Shown here: positions 1 to 8,710 of the stretch, piece by piece
How positions within the stretch are numbered: the first letter of the stretch is position 1
How the letters are laid out: the number at the start of each line of letters is the position of its first letter
Assembly: GCF_001542905.1 (NCBI RefSeq)
Contig: NZ_LOAJ01000001.1
Coordinates: 434,001 to 498,000 of the forward strand
Direction of reading: 5' to 3'
Origin: Halorubrum aethiopicum
Lineage (GTDB): Archaea; Halobacteriota; Halobacteria; Halobacteriales; Haloferacaceae
Length of the DNA stretch: 64,000 bases
Notes under the pieces: model-generated
Seen by the model: only the letters and a program-made list of their open reading frames with translations
Databases searched by the model: none
Told to the model about the DNA's origin: nothing
Position numbers and translations under genes: made by a program

Positions 1-158
1 TCGTCGCCGTAGCTCGGGTGTGAGGCCGCGCTCAGGTCCTGCTCGGGGGGATCGAGCACCGTGCCTTCGGGACCGGAGCTCCCCAGCACGCCGAGACAGC
101 CGGCGCTCCCGGCGACGGCGGGAACGGCGAGCGACCGCAGATAGTGGCGACGATCCAT
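1..158 (-). CDS. SCO1/SenC-like Tat lipoprotein, N-terminal part only
   Basis: Only the first 52 codons are in the window; the gene runs off the left edge. The start is the ATG read leftward from 158. The N-terminus MDRRHYLRSL has a twin arginine followed by a hydrophobic stretch, and AGSAGC is a lipobox, so a Tat-exported lipoprotein anchored outside the membrane is expected. After the Cys the text contains VLDPPEQ, which I recall from haloarchaeal SCO/redoxin-like proteins that help copper insertion into cytochrome oxidase. The catalytic CxxxC region lies outside the window, so the family call is an inference; the lipoprotein call is firm. Confidence 0.55.
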   Translation of the reverse strand, partial: MDRRHYLRSLAVPAVAGSAGCLGVLGSSGPEGTVLDPPEQDLSAASHPSYGD

Positions 159-229
159 ACCGGAAGGCGGGGCCTCGCGAATAAGTCCGTTTCGTCGAGT
201 CCCGACGACTGATGGATGGCGATGAGCGC

Positions 230-394
230 CTACGCGACCGTCAGCGAGAGGACCTGGACGAAGACGCCGAAGAGGATACAGAACGCGAGGACGGTCTTGG
301 GGTTGATCGCGATGGCGTTGCGGTCCTGCGAGTCGAAGTACCGGACGAGCCCCGCGCTGGACATCAGCCCGCCGGAGTTGCTGCCGCTGCTCAT
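230..394 (-). CDS. secG: Preprotein translocase subunit Sec61-beta (SecG-like)
   Basis: This 54-residue protein begins MSSGSNSGGLMSSAGLVRY, the flexible Ser/Gly-rich cytosolic head typical of archaeal Sec61-beta. It ends in one membrane segment (about residues 33-53, NPKTVLAFCILFGVFVQVL). It is the small non-essential-type subunit of the SecYE-beta protein-conducting channel. An in-frame extension of 41 codons upstream is possible, but it has biased Arg/Ala composition and is not part of the family, so I start at the ATG at 394. It sits between the SCO-like lipoprotein and thioredoxin and looks monocistronic. Confidence 0.93.
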   Translation of the reverse strand: MSSGSNSGGLMSSAGLVRYFDSQDRNAIAINPKTVLAFCILFGVFVQVLSLTVA

Positions 395-578
395 GCCCGC
401 ACCTTCCGCGGCGTCGGGCGTAAGCGTTTCGTCTCGGGAAGCGACCGCTCGGGAAGCGATCGTCCGGAAAGCGACCGTCGCGGATCGGACCCCCCGTCGC
501 CGCCCGTCGTCGGTCACCCCACCTCCCCGCCGCGTGAGAAACCCTTATCGGCGAGCCGACGCTACGTGTCGGCGAACC

Positions 579-848
579 ATGACCGTTCGAGTGCTGGATT
601 TCTACGCCGACTGGTGCGGCCCGTGTAAGACGCAGGACCCGATACTGGAGGAGGTCCAGGAGGAGCTCGGGGACGCCTTCGAGCTACAGAAGGTCGACGT
701 CGACCAGGAGCAGGACGTCGCCAACCAGTATCAGGTCCGATCGCTGCCGACGCTCATCGTCGAGAACGACGACGGCGTCGTCGACCGATTCGTCGGGGTC
801 ACCCAGAAGGAGGACATCACCGCCGCGATCTCGGAAGCCGGCGCGTGA
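579..848 (+). CDS. trxA: Thioredoxin
   Basis: An 89-residue thioredoxin with the active site WCGPC at residues 12-16 and the cis-proline segment RSLPTL (Pro57). It is shorter than the usual 105 residues because the fold begins directly at the strand before the active site, so the first beta-alpha unit is missing or reduced. It would act as a cytosolic dithiol reductant, presumably reduced by the thioredoxin reductase at 5998-7068. A longer in-frame reading upstream is unlikely because that segment is Arg/Ser-rich filler. A TATA-like CTTAT lies about 33 bases before this ATG. Confidence 0.9.
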   Translation: MTVRVLDFYADWCGPCKTQDPILEEVQEELGDAFELQKVDVDQEQDVANQYQVRSLPTLIVENDDGVVDRFVGVTQKEDITAAISEAGA

Positions 849-946
849 TCGGTACGCGTCCCTGAAACGGTCGCACTGGTCGACGAGCACGGGGCGACGG
901 AGCCCCGCGCCGACGCCGTATCCCGGGTGCCGACGCGTCTCGCAAC

Positions 947-954
947 CTTTTACA
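947..954 (+). promoter_or_regulatory. TATA box of the L40e gene
   Basis: CTTTTACA lies about 27 bases before the ATG at 978, the expected spacing for a leaderless haloarchaeal transcript. This supports the short start chosen for the L40e gene. Confidence 0.55.
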
Positions 955-977
955 GCGCCCGCGTGCTCACGTGGAGT

Positions 978-1127
978 ATGGCCAGTTTCGACGCCGCGGA
1001 ACGCCGCAACCTCGACCGACAGATCTGTATGCGCTGTAACGCCCGCAACGCGCCCGACGCCGGGCGCTGCCGCAAGTGCGGCTACACCAAGCTCCGCCCG
1101 AAGGCGAAGGAACGCCGCGCGGCCTGA
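978..1127 (+). CDS. rpl40e: Large-subunit ribosomal protein L40e (eL40)
   Basis: A 49-residue basic zinc-ribbon protein. Four cysteines at 17, 20, 31 and 34 (CMRC and CRKC) bind one zinc, and the C-terminus is Lys/Arg-rich ([13 protein letters not shown]). Sequence and length match archaeal eL40, a component of the 50S subunit. Seventeen additional codons are open upstream but lie across the TATA box, so the start is the ATG at 978. The gene stands alone and converges on the MATE exporter gene. Confidence 0.95.
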   Translation: MASFDAAERRNLDRQICMRCNARNAPDAGRCRKCGYTKLRPKAKERRAA

Positions 1128-1223
1128 TCCGGTCCGACCCGTTCCGACCCGGTTCGATCGGAGGGACGGTACCTCCCGCCGTCCACACGCATCTTCCGGT
1201 ACCTTCCGCCCCGAGCCGCCGGC

Positions 1224-2630
1224 CTAGTCGCCGTCCCCAGCGGCCGCGTCCCCGCCGCTTCCGCGTTCGGCCATCATCGCCGCGGCCCGCGTCGCCCATC
1301 CCGAGCGTCGGAAGCCGACGGCGACGACGAGCGCCATCCAGCAGTACGCGAGGAACACGCCGACGTACGCGCCGGACGGGCCGAACCCGGCGGTCCGGCT
1401 CAACAGCCAGGACGCGCCGAGGAAGAGCCCGAACATCCCCGTGAGCCGCGCCGCGAAGGGGATCCGGGTCTCGCTCGCGCCCTGGAGCGCGCCGGACAGC
1501 GACGTGAAACAGGCGAGCGCGCCGCCCGCGAGACCGTACACCCGCGCGAAGTCGACCGCGTACTCGACGGTCGCCGGGTCGGCGGTGAAGAGCCGGACGA
1601 CGCGCGGCGCGAGCGCGACGAGCGCGAGCCCGGCGGCTCCGACCGAGAGGAGTCCGAGCGCCGCGACGGCCCAGCCGTCGAAGCGGGCCCGGTCGGGGTC
1701 GCCCGCGCCGAGCGCCTGCCCGACCAACACCGAGGCCGCGACGTTGTACCCGCGCGAGAGCGGACCGGTCACCTGTTGGTAGACCCGGCGACCGATCTGG
1801 AAGCCGGCGTTGACCGCCTCGCCGAAGCCGAGGAGCAGGGCGTTGAAGGGGAACTCCGCGGCCTCGGCGCTGAACCCCTCCGCAACCCGCGGCGCGCTCA
1901 CGCGGAGCAGCTGTCCCGCGATCGTCGGGTCCCGCGGACGGGCGAACTCGGCGTCGGTCCACGGCCCCCGTATCGCCGCACACAGCAGTCCCGCCGTGAG
2001 GACGTTCGCGGCCCCGGTCGCGAGCCCGACGCCGACGATCTCCAGGCGAGGGAGTCCGAGCAGCCCGAGCCCGAGGAGGACCGACCCGACGACGTTGAGG
2101 GAGTTCCCGAGGACGTTCACGTACATCGGCGTTCTGGTGTCGCCGGTGCCCTGAAGCGCCCGCGCGGCCACGAGCGCGACGTGTCTCGCCGGGGCCGTCG
2201 CGAAGACGATCGCGAGGTACGCCGAGCCGAGCGAGACGACCTCCGGCGGGGTCTCCCGGCCGATCAGCCGGCCGAAGACGTCGATCGCGGCCTCGCCGAG
2301 GAACAGCCCGAAGAGGACGAACGGGACCCCGGCGAGCGCGCCGAGCAGGATCGCCTGCGTGATCGCCTCGTCTCGGGTCGCCGTCTCCGCCGCGCCGGTG
2401 TCCTGTGAGGAGAGGGCGATCGCGCCGCCGCCGAGCCCCAACCCGATCCGGAGCGGGAACCGCGCGTACAGGTCCGCGAGGCCGATCGCGACCACGGCGG
2501 CCGGCGAGAAGAGCGCGCTGACGACGATGTCGGTCGTCCGCATCGCGGTCCGGAACGTCTGCTCGGCCATCACCGGCCACGCGAGCGCGAACACGCGCTT
2601 CCAGACGCGCCGGACGCGCGGGAGGTCCAT
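1224..2630 (-). CDS. MATE-family multidrug/Na+ antiporter
   Basis: A 468-residue integral membrane protein with about twelve hydrophobic segments in two similar halves. Family features include the N-terminal LAWPVMAEQ segment and GTGDTRTPMYVNVLGN in the first half. MATE proteins export cationic drugs or metabolites using the sodium or proton gradient; the substrate cannot be read from sequence. The C-terminus is hydrophilic and Gly/Asp-rich, as in other haloarchaeal membrane proteins. The ATG at 2630 is used. The histidine kinase gene ends 29 bases upstream on the same strand, so cotranscription is possible. Confidence 0.88.
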   Translation of the reverse strand: MDLPRVRRVWKRVFALAWPVMAEQTFRTAMRTTDIVVSALFSPAAVVAIGLADLYARFPLRIGLGLGGGAIALSSQDTGAAETATRDEAITQAILLGALAGVPFVLFGLFLGEAAIDVFGRLIGRETPPEVVSLGSAYLAIVFATAPARHVALVAARALQGTGDTRTPMYVNVLGNSLNVVGSVLLGLGLLGLPRLEIVGVGLATGAANVLTAGLLCAAIRGPWTDAEFARPRDPTIAGQLLRVSAPRVAEGFSAEAAEFPFNALLLGFGEAVNAGFQIGRRVYQQVTGPLSRGYNVAASVLVGQALGAGDPDRARFDGWAVAALGLLSVGAAGLALVALAPRVVRLFTADPATVEYAVDFARVYGLAGGALACFTSLSGALQGASETRIPFAARLTGMFGLFLGASWLLSRTAGFGPSGAYVGVFLAYCWMALVVAVGFRRSGWATRAAAMMAERGSGGDAAAGDGD

Positions 2631-2659
2631 GCGTCACCGTGGAGGGACCCCGTCGGGTT

Positions 2660-3856
2660 CTAGCTATCGGAGGCGGTCGAGTCCGCCGACTGCTCCGGCT
2701 CGGGTGCGGCGGACGGGGGGAAGTCGAAACGGTCGGCGTCGTTCGCCCGCGGGAACGTCACCTCGAACCGCGTCCCGCCGAGGTCCGCCTCCCCGACCGA
2801 GATCGTGCCGTCGTACTCCTCGACGAGGCTGTCGACGATGAACAACCCGCCGCCTCCGCCGTCGTCGGCGCCGTCGCCGTCGCCCGCGCCGTCATCGGCC
2901 GCGTCGCCGAACAGCGCGGCCCGCTGCTCGGGGGGAAGTCCCGGTCCGTCGTCGTCGATGGACAGCGTGACCGCCCGGTCGTCGTCACGGACGGTGACCC
3001 GGAGAGTGGCGTCGCCGCCCGCGTGCTCGACGGCGTTCTCGACGAGGTTGTCGACGACCGACCGGAGGCCGTCGTTCGCCGTGACCGGGGCCTCCTCCGT
3101 GAGGTCGGCCTCGACGGTCACGTCGGGCCGGTCCCTGAGCCCCTCGAGTATCTCCCGAGTGACCGACGCGAGGTCGACCCGATGGAGGTCGGCGTCGCCG
3201 ACGAGCGCGTCGGCGACGGCGCTCGTCGTCTCCAGACGATCGAGCCCCTCGTCGGCCTTGGTCGCGATCACCGCCGCGGCGTCGCGCCCGTCGGGACCGG
3301 CAGCGTCGCCGGCGGCGGAGCCGGAGTCGCCTCCGCCGTGGGCGGTCGCCTCGGCGAGGTCCGCGTACCCGCGGATCGTCGACAGGTCGTTCCGGAGGTC
3401 GTGACGGATCAGGTGGTTCACGAACGACACCGCCCGCGTGGCGTCGCGCGCACGGCGAGCCTCCGCCTCCTGGCGAACGGCGAGGTATCCCGCGATCGCG
3501 CCGCCGAGCGCACCCGAGCCGGCGGCGACCAACAGCGGGAAGACGGGTTCGACGAGGGGGCGACCCTCGACCGCCCGGACGAGCAGGGTCGCGCCGATCG
3601 CGCTCGCCGCGAGGAACGCGCCGGCCACGGTCCAGCGAGCGACGCGTCCCTCCTCGCTGCGGGTGAAGCCGGCGTCCCGGACCCGCACTCCCGCGTAGAC
3701 GACGCCGAGGGCGATCCCGCCGTCGAGCGCCAGCGCGAGCGCGGGACCGAGGATCTCCCCGACGGCTCCGATCTCGGTCCCGTGGTGGATCGTCGCGACG
3801 AGCAGCAGGCTACACCCGATCGCGGCGACGACGGCGTAGCCTCGTGGTTTCGACAC
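2660..3856 (-). CDS. Membrane-bound sensor histidine kinase
   Basis: About 398 residues. Four to five hydrophobic segments fill the first 130 residues without a large extracellular domain. A DHp region with the H-box RHDLRND follows (phospho-acceptor His near 152), then a HATPase domain with N-box (DNLVENAVEHA), G1 (DDDGPGLPP) and G2 (GGGGGLFIVDSL). A Gly/Asp-rich insertion in the ATP lid (DAADDGAGDGDGADDGG) is typical halophile filler. No response regulator is adjacent. The start is uncertain: I chose the GTG at 3856; a TTG at 3886 would add ten residues. The signal sensed is unknown. Confidence 0.85.
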   Translation of the reverse strand: MSKPRGYAVVAAIGCSLLLVATIHHGTEIGAVGEILGPALALALDGGIALGVVYAGVRVRDAGFTRSEEGRVARWTVAGAFLAASAIGATLLVRAVEGRPLVEPVFPLLVAAGSGALGGAIAGYLAVRQEAEARRARDATRAVSFVNHLIRHDLRNDLSTIRGYADLAEATAHGGGDSGSAAGDAAGPDGRDAAAVIATKADEGLDRLETTSAVADALVGDADLHRVDLASVTREILEGLRDRPDVTVEADLTEEAPVTANDGLRSVVDNLVENAVEHAGGDATLRVTVRDDDRAVTLSIDDDGPGLPPEQRAALFGDAADDGAGDGDGADDGGGGGLFIVDSLVEEYDGTISVGEADLGGTRFEVTFPRANDADRFDFPPSAAPEPEQSADSTASDS

Positions 3857-4065
3857 GACGTGACGACGTTTCGCGTCTCCGGACAAAAACCGTTGTGTGT
3901 CCCGGGGCGGTCGAGACGGGATCGGTCGGCGGCGGGATCGATCGGCGGCGGCGGTACCGGTCGGGACGGAACCTATCGACGAGCGGCGGGAGACGCCGGC
4001 GATCGGCGGACCGTCGGCGTCCGTCTTCCCCGAACGTTCAAACGCCCGAGCGACGCAGACGCCCC

Positions 4066-4473
4066 ATGGACGTCTTCGTCTACGGGACCCTCACGGAGCC
4101 GGAGCGCGTCGGATCGCTGCTCGACTCGTTCGTCTTCGTCGGACCGGCGACGCTCTCCGGGCTCCGGCCCGTCGAGGGGCGCTACCCGACGCTCGCGCCC
4201 GGCGGGGAGACGGCGGGGCGGCTCCTCCGCACCGACGAGATCGACGCGCTCGACGCGTACGAGGGCGTCGACGACGGGTTCTACGTCCGGGTCGCCGTAC
4301 CGCTCGACGCGCCCGACGGCCACCCCGACGAGGCGACCCTCTACGTCGGCGACCCCGACCGGCTCGACGCGGACGCGACGTGGCCGGGCGACGGCTCGTT
4401 CCGTGAGCGGGTGGAGCGGCACATCGATCGGGCCGACATCGCCGTCCGTCTCGACCGGGGGCCGACCGTCTGA
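4066..4473 (+). CDS. Gamma-glutamylcyclotransferase-like (AIG2/GGCT fold) protein
   Basis: A 135-residue protein starting MDVFVYGTL, where YGTL is the substrate-binding loop of the GGCT/AIG2 fold. Glu66 in LDAYEGV corresponds to the catalytic acid of gamma-glutamylcyclotransferases. The family cyclises gamma-glutamyl peptides or amines to 5-oxoproline; halophilic archaea use gamma-glutamylcysteine as a thiol, so turnover of such a compound is plausible but inferred. An upstream in-frame extension of 74 codons is Arg-rich filler and is rejected. The gene precedes ilvA on the same strand with a 289-base gap. Confidence 0.82.
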   Translation: MDVFVYGTLTEPERVGSLLDSFVFVGPATLSGLRPVEGRYPTLAPGGETAGRLLRTDEIDALDAYEGVDDGFYVRVAVPLDAPDGHPDEATLYVGDPDRLDADATWPGDGSFRERVERHIDRADIAVRLDRGPTV

Positions 4474-4762
4474 CACGGGTCTGACGGCGGATCGAAGTCG
4501 ACGCCGTCCCACAGTTTCACTTTCACCCCGCCTGCCGGACCTTTTTGTGTCGCCGCCGGGTGTCTTCAGTCGCACGTCACACGCGTGCATTCCCCCACTT
4601 CCCTTTCACACGCTCCGTCGCCCGCGAGCGGCGCGCCGGCGATCGCGGACGTGCGTCGACTGCGAGCGCGGACGGAAACGATCGTGAATCGACGACCGCG
4701 CTACCGGTCGTGAACCGACGACGACCGGAACCGATTAGCCCGCGGCGTCGCCACGGGGGCGT

Positions 4763-5974
4763 ATGATCTCGTTGGCCGACATCGAGGCCGCCCGCGAGCG
4801 GGTCGACGGCGTCGCCCGCCACACGCCGCTCGAGCGCTCGCGGACGTTCTCGGAGATGACCGGCGCGGACGTCCACCTCAAACTCGAGAACTTCCAGCGC
4901 ACCGGCGCGTTCAAGATCCGCGGGGCGACGAACCGGATCGCGACCCTCCCGCCCGAGGCGCGCGAGGCCGGCGTCGTCACCGCCAGCGCCGGCAACCACG
5001 CGCAGGGCGTCGCGCTGGCGGCCGAGCGCGCAGGGGTCAAGGCCACCGTCGTGATGCCGAAGTTCGCGCCCGTCTCGAAGGTGAAAGCCACCCGCGGGTA
5101 CGGCGCGACGGTCCGGCTGGAGGGCGTCGACTACGACGAGGCGCAGGCGGTCGCCCACGACCTCGAGCGCGAGCAGGGGTTGACGTACGTCCACGCCTTC
5201 GACGACCCGGCCGTGATGGCCGGGCAGGGCACCCTCGGGTTGGAGATCGCCGACGACCGGCCCGACCTCGACACCGTCGTCGTCCCGATCGGCGGCGGCG
5301 GGCTGATCTCGGGGGTCGCGGTCGCGGTCAAGGAGCGGCTGGACGACGTCCGCGTCGTCGGGGTCCAAGCGGAGGGCGCGGCCTCGGCGGCCGCGTCGCT
5401 GTCGGCGGGCGAGATCCGCGAGATCGAGGGCGTCGACACGATCGCCGACGGGATCGCCACCCGGTCGATCGGCGAGGAGCCGTTCGCGGTCATGCGCGAG
5501 TACGTCGACGAGGTGGTGACCGTCGACGACCGGGAGATCGCCTTAGCGCTCACGCTACTGCTCGAACGCTCGAAGACGCTCGTCGAGGGGGCGGGGGCGG
5601 TCGCGCTGGCGGCGACGCTCTCGGAGGCGTTCGACTACGACGCCGACGAGACGATCGTCGCCGCGTTATGCGGCGGCAACATCGACCTCAACCGGCTCGG
5701 GACGGTGATCCGCCGCGGGCTCGTCCAGATGGGCCGGTACCTCAAGATCACCGTCGACCTGAAGGACCGGCCGGGCGAGCTCGAGCGCGTCTCGAGCATC
5801 GTCGCGCGCGCCGGCGCGAACGTGTACGCGGTCCACCACGACCGGACCTCGCGGGACGTCGCGGTCAACGCCGCGGAGCTCGAGCTCGAACTCGAGACCG
5901 ACGACGCCGAACACGCCGCGAGCATCGTCGAGGAGCTGGAGGCCGACGGCTACGAGGTCGAGGTGCTGTCGTAG
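4763..5974 (+). CDS. ilvA: Threonine ammonia-lyase with C-terminal ACT domain
   Basis: A 403-residue fold-type II PLP enzyme that deaminates threonine to 2-oxobutanoate, the first step from threonine toward isoleucine. The PLP lysine is Lys51 in TGAFKIRGA, the phosphate-binding loop is GGGGL at 177-181, and SAGNHAQG is the conserved Asn-His loop. Residues from about 325 to the end form one ACT domain (LKITVDLKDRPGELERV), the usual site for allosteric amino acids. The length matches the short single-ACT form rather than the long biosynthetic enzyme with two ACT-like repeats. It ends 23 bases from the convergent trxB. Confidence 0.93.
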   Translation: MISLADIEAARERVDGVARHTPLERSRTFSEMTGADVHLKLENFQRTGAFKIRGATNRIATLPPEAREAGVVTASAGNHAQGVALAAERAGVKATVVMPKFAPVSKVKATRGYGATVRLEGVDYDEAQAVAHDLEREQGLTYVHAFDDPAVMAGQGTLGLEIADDRPDLDTVVVPIGGGGLISGVAVAVKERLDDVRVVGVQAEGAASAAASLSAGEIREIEGVDTIADGIATRSIGEEPFAVMREYVDEVVTVDDREIALALTLLLERSKTLVEGAGAVALAATLSEAFDYDADETIVAALCGGNIDLNRLGTVIRRGLVQMGRYLKITVDLKDRPGELERVSSIVARAGANVYAVHHDRTSRDVAVNAAELELELETDDAEHAASIVEELEADGYEVEVLS

Positions 5975-5997
5975 AAGGCGGAGAACGGACGCCCCGC

Positions 5998-7068
5998 TCA
6001 GTCGTCCGCGGCCGCGGCGTCGACCTCGGCTTCGTGGAGCTCGCCGGCGCGCTCGCGCTCCGAGAGGTAGTCGTCGGCGTCGAGCGCGGCCTTCACGCCC
6101 ATCCCGCCGGCGGTCACCGCCTGCTGGTAGTGGTGGTCGACCACGTCGCCCGCGCCGAAGATCCCCTCGACCGCGGTCGCGGTCTGTCCCCCGTCGCGAC
6201 CCCCCTGCGTCAGGAGGTAGCCCGCGTCGTCGAGCTCGACGCCGGTGTCCTCCAGGTACTCGGTGTTCGGGGTGTGGCCGATGGCGTAGAACACCGCCCC
6301 GACGTCGAACTCGTACTCGTCGACCTCGTCGGCGGTCGCCGGGTCCTCGAGCTTCTCCTTGGGGTGGCCGTCGGGGTGCTCGACGAGCGTGACGCCCGTG
6401 ATCCCCTCCTCGGCCGTGCCGTGGATCTCCGTCAGCTCCGTGTTCTTCAGGATCTCGACCTCGCCGTCGTCGACCTTGTCCATCACGCGCTCGATCCAGA
6501 CGTCCTCCGCGCGGAACTCCTCGCGGCGGTGCGCGATGTAGACGGTGTCCGCGAACTTGGTGAGGAAGTTGGCCTCCTCCATGGCGGCGTCGCCGCCGCC
6601 GACGACGAGCATGTCCTCGCCGCGGAAGAACGCGCCGTCGCAGGTCGCACACGTCGAGAGCCCGTACCCCATCAGGTCGTCCTCGCCGGGGACGCCGAGC
6701 GTCCGCGCCGAGGCCCCGGAGGCGGCGATCACGGCGTCGGCGGTGTAGACGTCGCCGTTCGTGAGCTCGACCCGGAAGTGCCCCGCGGGCTCCTTCCGTA
6801 CGTCGTCGACGATCCCGCTCCGGAACTCGGCCCCGAACTTCTCCGCCTGCGCGCGCATCTCGTTGATGAGCTCCGGCCCGGAGATCCCGTCGGGGAAGCC
6901 CGGATAGTTCTCCACGTCGGTCGTGAGCGTGAGCTGGCCGCCGGGCTCGTCGCCCTCGATCAACAGCGGATCGTTGTTCGACCGGGCCGCGTAGATCGCC
7001 GCGCTCAACGCGGCGATCCCGCTTCCGGCGACGAGGAGCCGTCGGTGCTCGAGTATTTCATCGCTCAT
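5998..7068 (-). CDS. trxB: Thioredoxin reductase (FAD/NAD(P)H)
   Basis: A 356-residue flavoprotein of the low-molecular-weight thioredoxin reductase type. The FAD-binding motif GSGIAALSAA is near residue 15, the redox-active CATC at 140-143, the NAD(P)H-binding GGGDAAMEEA at 157-166, and HRREEFRA near 180. It passes electrons from NAD(P)H to thioredoxin such as that at 579-848. The C-terminal tail is about 25 residues longer than in bacterial enzymes and acidic. On the minus strand an ACATAT box lies about 27 bases before the ATG, consistent with a leaderless transcript. Confidence 0.93.
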   Translation of the reverse strand: MSDEILEHRRLLVAGSGIAALSAAIYAARSNNDPLLIEGDEPGGQLTLTTDVENYPGFPDGISGPELINEMRAQAEKFGAEFRSGIVDDVRKEPAGHFRVELTNGDVYTADAVIAASGASARTLGVPGEDDLMGYGLSTCATCDGAFFRGEDMLVVGGGDAAMEEANFLTKFADTVYIAHRREEFRAEDVWIERVMDKVDDGEVEILKNTELTEIHGTAEEGITGVTLVEHPDGHPKEKLEDPATADEVDEYEFDVGAVFYAIGHTPNTEYLEDTGVELDDAGYLLTQGGRDGGQTATAVEGIFGAGDVVDHHYQQAVTAGGMGVKAALDADDYLSERERAGELHEAEVDAAAADD

Positions 7069-7144
7069 ACTATACTGTTCGTGGCGGCGGGATATGTAGG
7101 TTGCGCCCGCGGTTCGCGGGCCGCGGCGAGGGAGGGCGCCACGG

Positions 7145-8656
7145 TCAGTCCGGATACTCCGCGTCGAGCGCCGACGGCGTGATCCCGGCCGGCGGCGTCG
7201 GCGGCGCGGAGAGCGCCTCGAAGAACCGTTCGGCGACGAACTCCTCGACGACGTCGGCGAGCGACTCCTCCTCGGCGACGGCCTCCAAGATGCCGAGCGG
7301 GACCTGCGCGCCGGCCATGTTGGCGTGTCCGCCCGCGGAGCCCGCCTGCGCGAGCGCGTCCCGGAGCAGTTCGCCCACGTCGAGGTCGGTCCCGCGGGTG
7401 CGCGCCGACCCGTAGATCACCCCGTCCATGTAGCCGTACACGAAGGTCACGGCGATCCCCTCCAGATCGAGCAGCCGGTCGGCCGCCTGCGCGAGCGCGT
7501 CGCGGTCCGTGATCTCGCCGACGCAGGACGCGACCGTCGAGCCGCGGACGTCGCGCCGGTCGATCGCGGTCGCGAGCACGCGGAGCGTCTCCGGACTCAC
7601 GCTCGGGCTCTCGACCCGGTCGAGCGTCGACTCGTCGACGTGCGGCGTCAGCGACGCGGCGGCCTCGAAGTCGGGGATCGACACCTCGCGGGTGAAATCC
7701 CGCGTGTCGATCCGGATCCCGTACAGCAGCGCGGTCGCGAGCGGGCGGTCCGGCTCGATCCCCAGCCGCGAGAGGTACTCCGCGATCAGCGTGCTCGTCG
7801 CGCCCGCGTCCGGCCGCACGTCGACGAACGCGCCCTCGACCGGCCCGCGTGGCGGGTGGTGGTCGATCACGACGTCGACCGGCGTCCCCTCCGGCAGCGA
7901 GTCGTTGATCCCCGCCCGCGAGTGGTCCACGAGCGCGATCCCGCCGTACGTCTCGAGGTCGACGCCGTCGACGGTCGAGAGCGAGAGGTCGAGGAGGTTC
8001 ACCATCGCGCGGTTCTCCTGGTGGGCGATCTCCCCGCCGTAGCAGGGCTCCGCGGGGACGCCGACCGCCTCGGCGATCCGCGCCAGCCCGACCGCGCTCG
8101 CGATGGCGTCGGGGTCGGGGTTGTCGTGGGCGACGACGAGGAGCGGCCCGTCGAGACCCCGTATCGTCCGGATCAGCCGCGGCGGGCGTTCGGTCGAGGC
8201 CGTGGTCTCCGTGGCTTCCGGCGGCCGGTCGGGCCCGCGATCGTCTTCGGGGTCGGGAGCGTCGAGGCCGACCGCCTCGCGGACCCGCGTCGTCACCGCC
8301 TCGACCGGGTCGACGACGCGGTCCGCGATCGCCTCCAGGGCGTCGACCTGCGCCGCGGTCGGCGCGGTGCCGACGTGCGCGACGATCATGGCGTCGGGGT
8401 AGCGCTCACGGGCGGCGGAGGCGGCGGCGACGTTCCGGGTCGGCTCGTCGTCCGCGACGAGGACGACCGCGGCGCGCTCGGGATACGCGGAGGGGTCGGT
8501 CGGGTCGGCCTCCACGGTCGTCACGTTGCGGTCGCGCAGCGTCGAGGCCCAGCCGGCGTCGTCGGTCACGGCGAGGAGGTCCGCGGAGCCATCGGCGACG
8601 CCCTCGACGAGGGCGCTTCCGACCGCGCTACAGCCGAGCAGCAGACGCCGAACCAT
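7145..8656 (-). CDS. DHH-family phosphoesterase fused to a TrkA-N/RCK-like domain
   Basis: A 503-residue two-domain protein. Residues 1-125 look like a Rossmann TrkA-N/RCK domain (MVRRLLLGCSAVGSALV). Residues 160-500 are a DHH/DHHA1 phosphoesterase with HDNPDPD at 177-183, VDHS at 243-246, DHH at 265-267 and a C-terminal GGHANMAG nucleotide-binding loop. Such enzymes use two Mn2+ ions to cleave nano-RNA, pAp or cyclic dinucleotides. The ATG at 8656 is preferred over an upstream in-frame TTG. The substrate is unknown; the RCK-DHH pairing suggests control by a nucleotide or by potassium status. Confidence 0.85.
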   Translation of the reverse strand: MVRRLLLGCSAVGSALVEGVADGSADLLAVTDDAGWASTLRDRNVTTVEADPTDPSAYPERAAVVLVADDEPTRNVAAASAARERYPDAMIVAHVGTAPTAAQVDALEAIADRVVDPVEAVTTRVREAVGLDAPDPEDDRGPDRPPEATETTASTERPPRLIRTIRGLDGPLLVVAHDNPDPDAIASAVGLARIAEAVGVPAEPCYGGEIAHQENRAMVNLLDLSLSTVDGVDLETYGGIALVDHSRAGINDSLPEGTPVDVVIDHHPPRGPVEGAFVDVRPDAGATSTLIAEYLSRLGIEPDRPLATALLYGIRIDTRDFTREVSIPDFEAAASLTPHVDESTLDRVESPSVSPETLRVLATAIDRRDVRGSTVASCVGEITDRDALAQAADRLLDLEGIAVTFVYGYMDGVIYGSARTRGTDLDVGELLRDALAQAGSAGGHANMAGAQVPLGILEAVAEEESLADVVEEFVAERFFEALSAPPTPPAGITPSALDAEYPD

Positions 8657-8710
8657 GTGCGTCGACAAAGCGGGCGGCGACGCAAAACGCTGCCGTCCGC
8701 GTCGCCGGCC

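Noticed and set aside
4341-4526. Minus-strand frame beginning MKVKLWDGVDF
   Set aside because: The first residues look protein-like, but the frame runs into the 3' end of the GGCT-like gene as Arg/Ser-rich shadow and has no promoter-like box at the right place.
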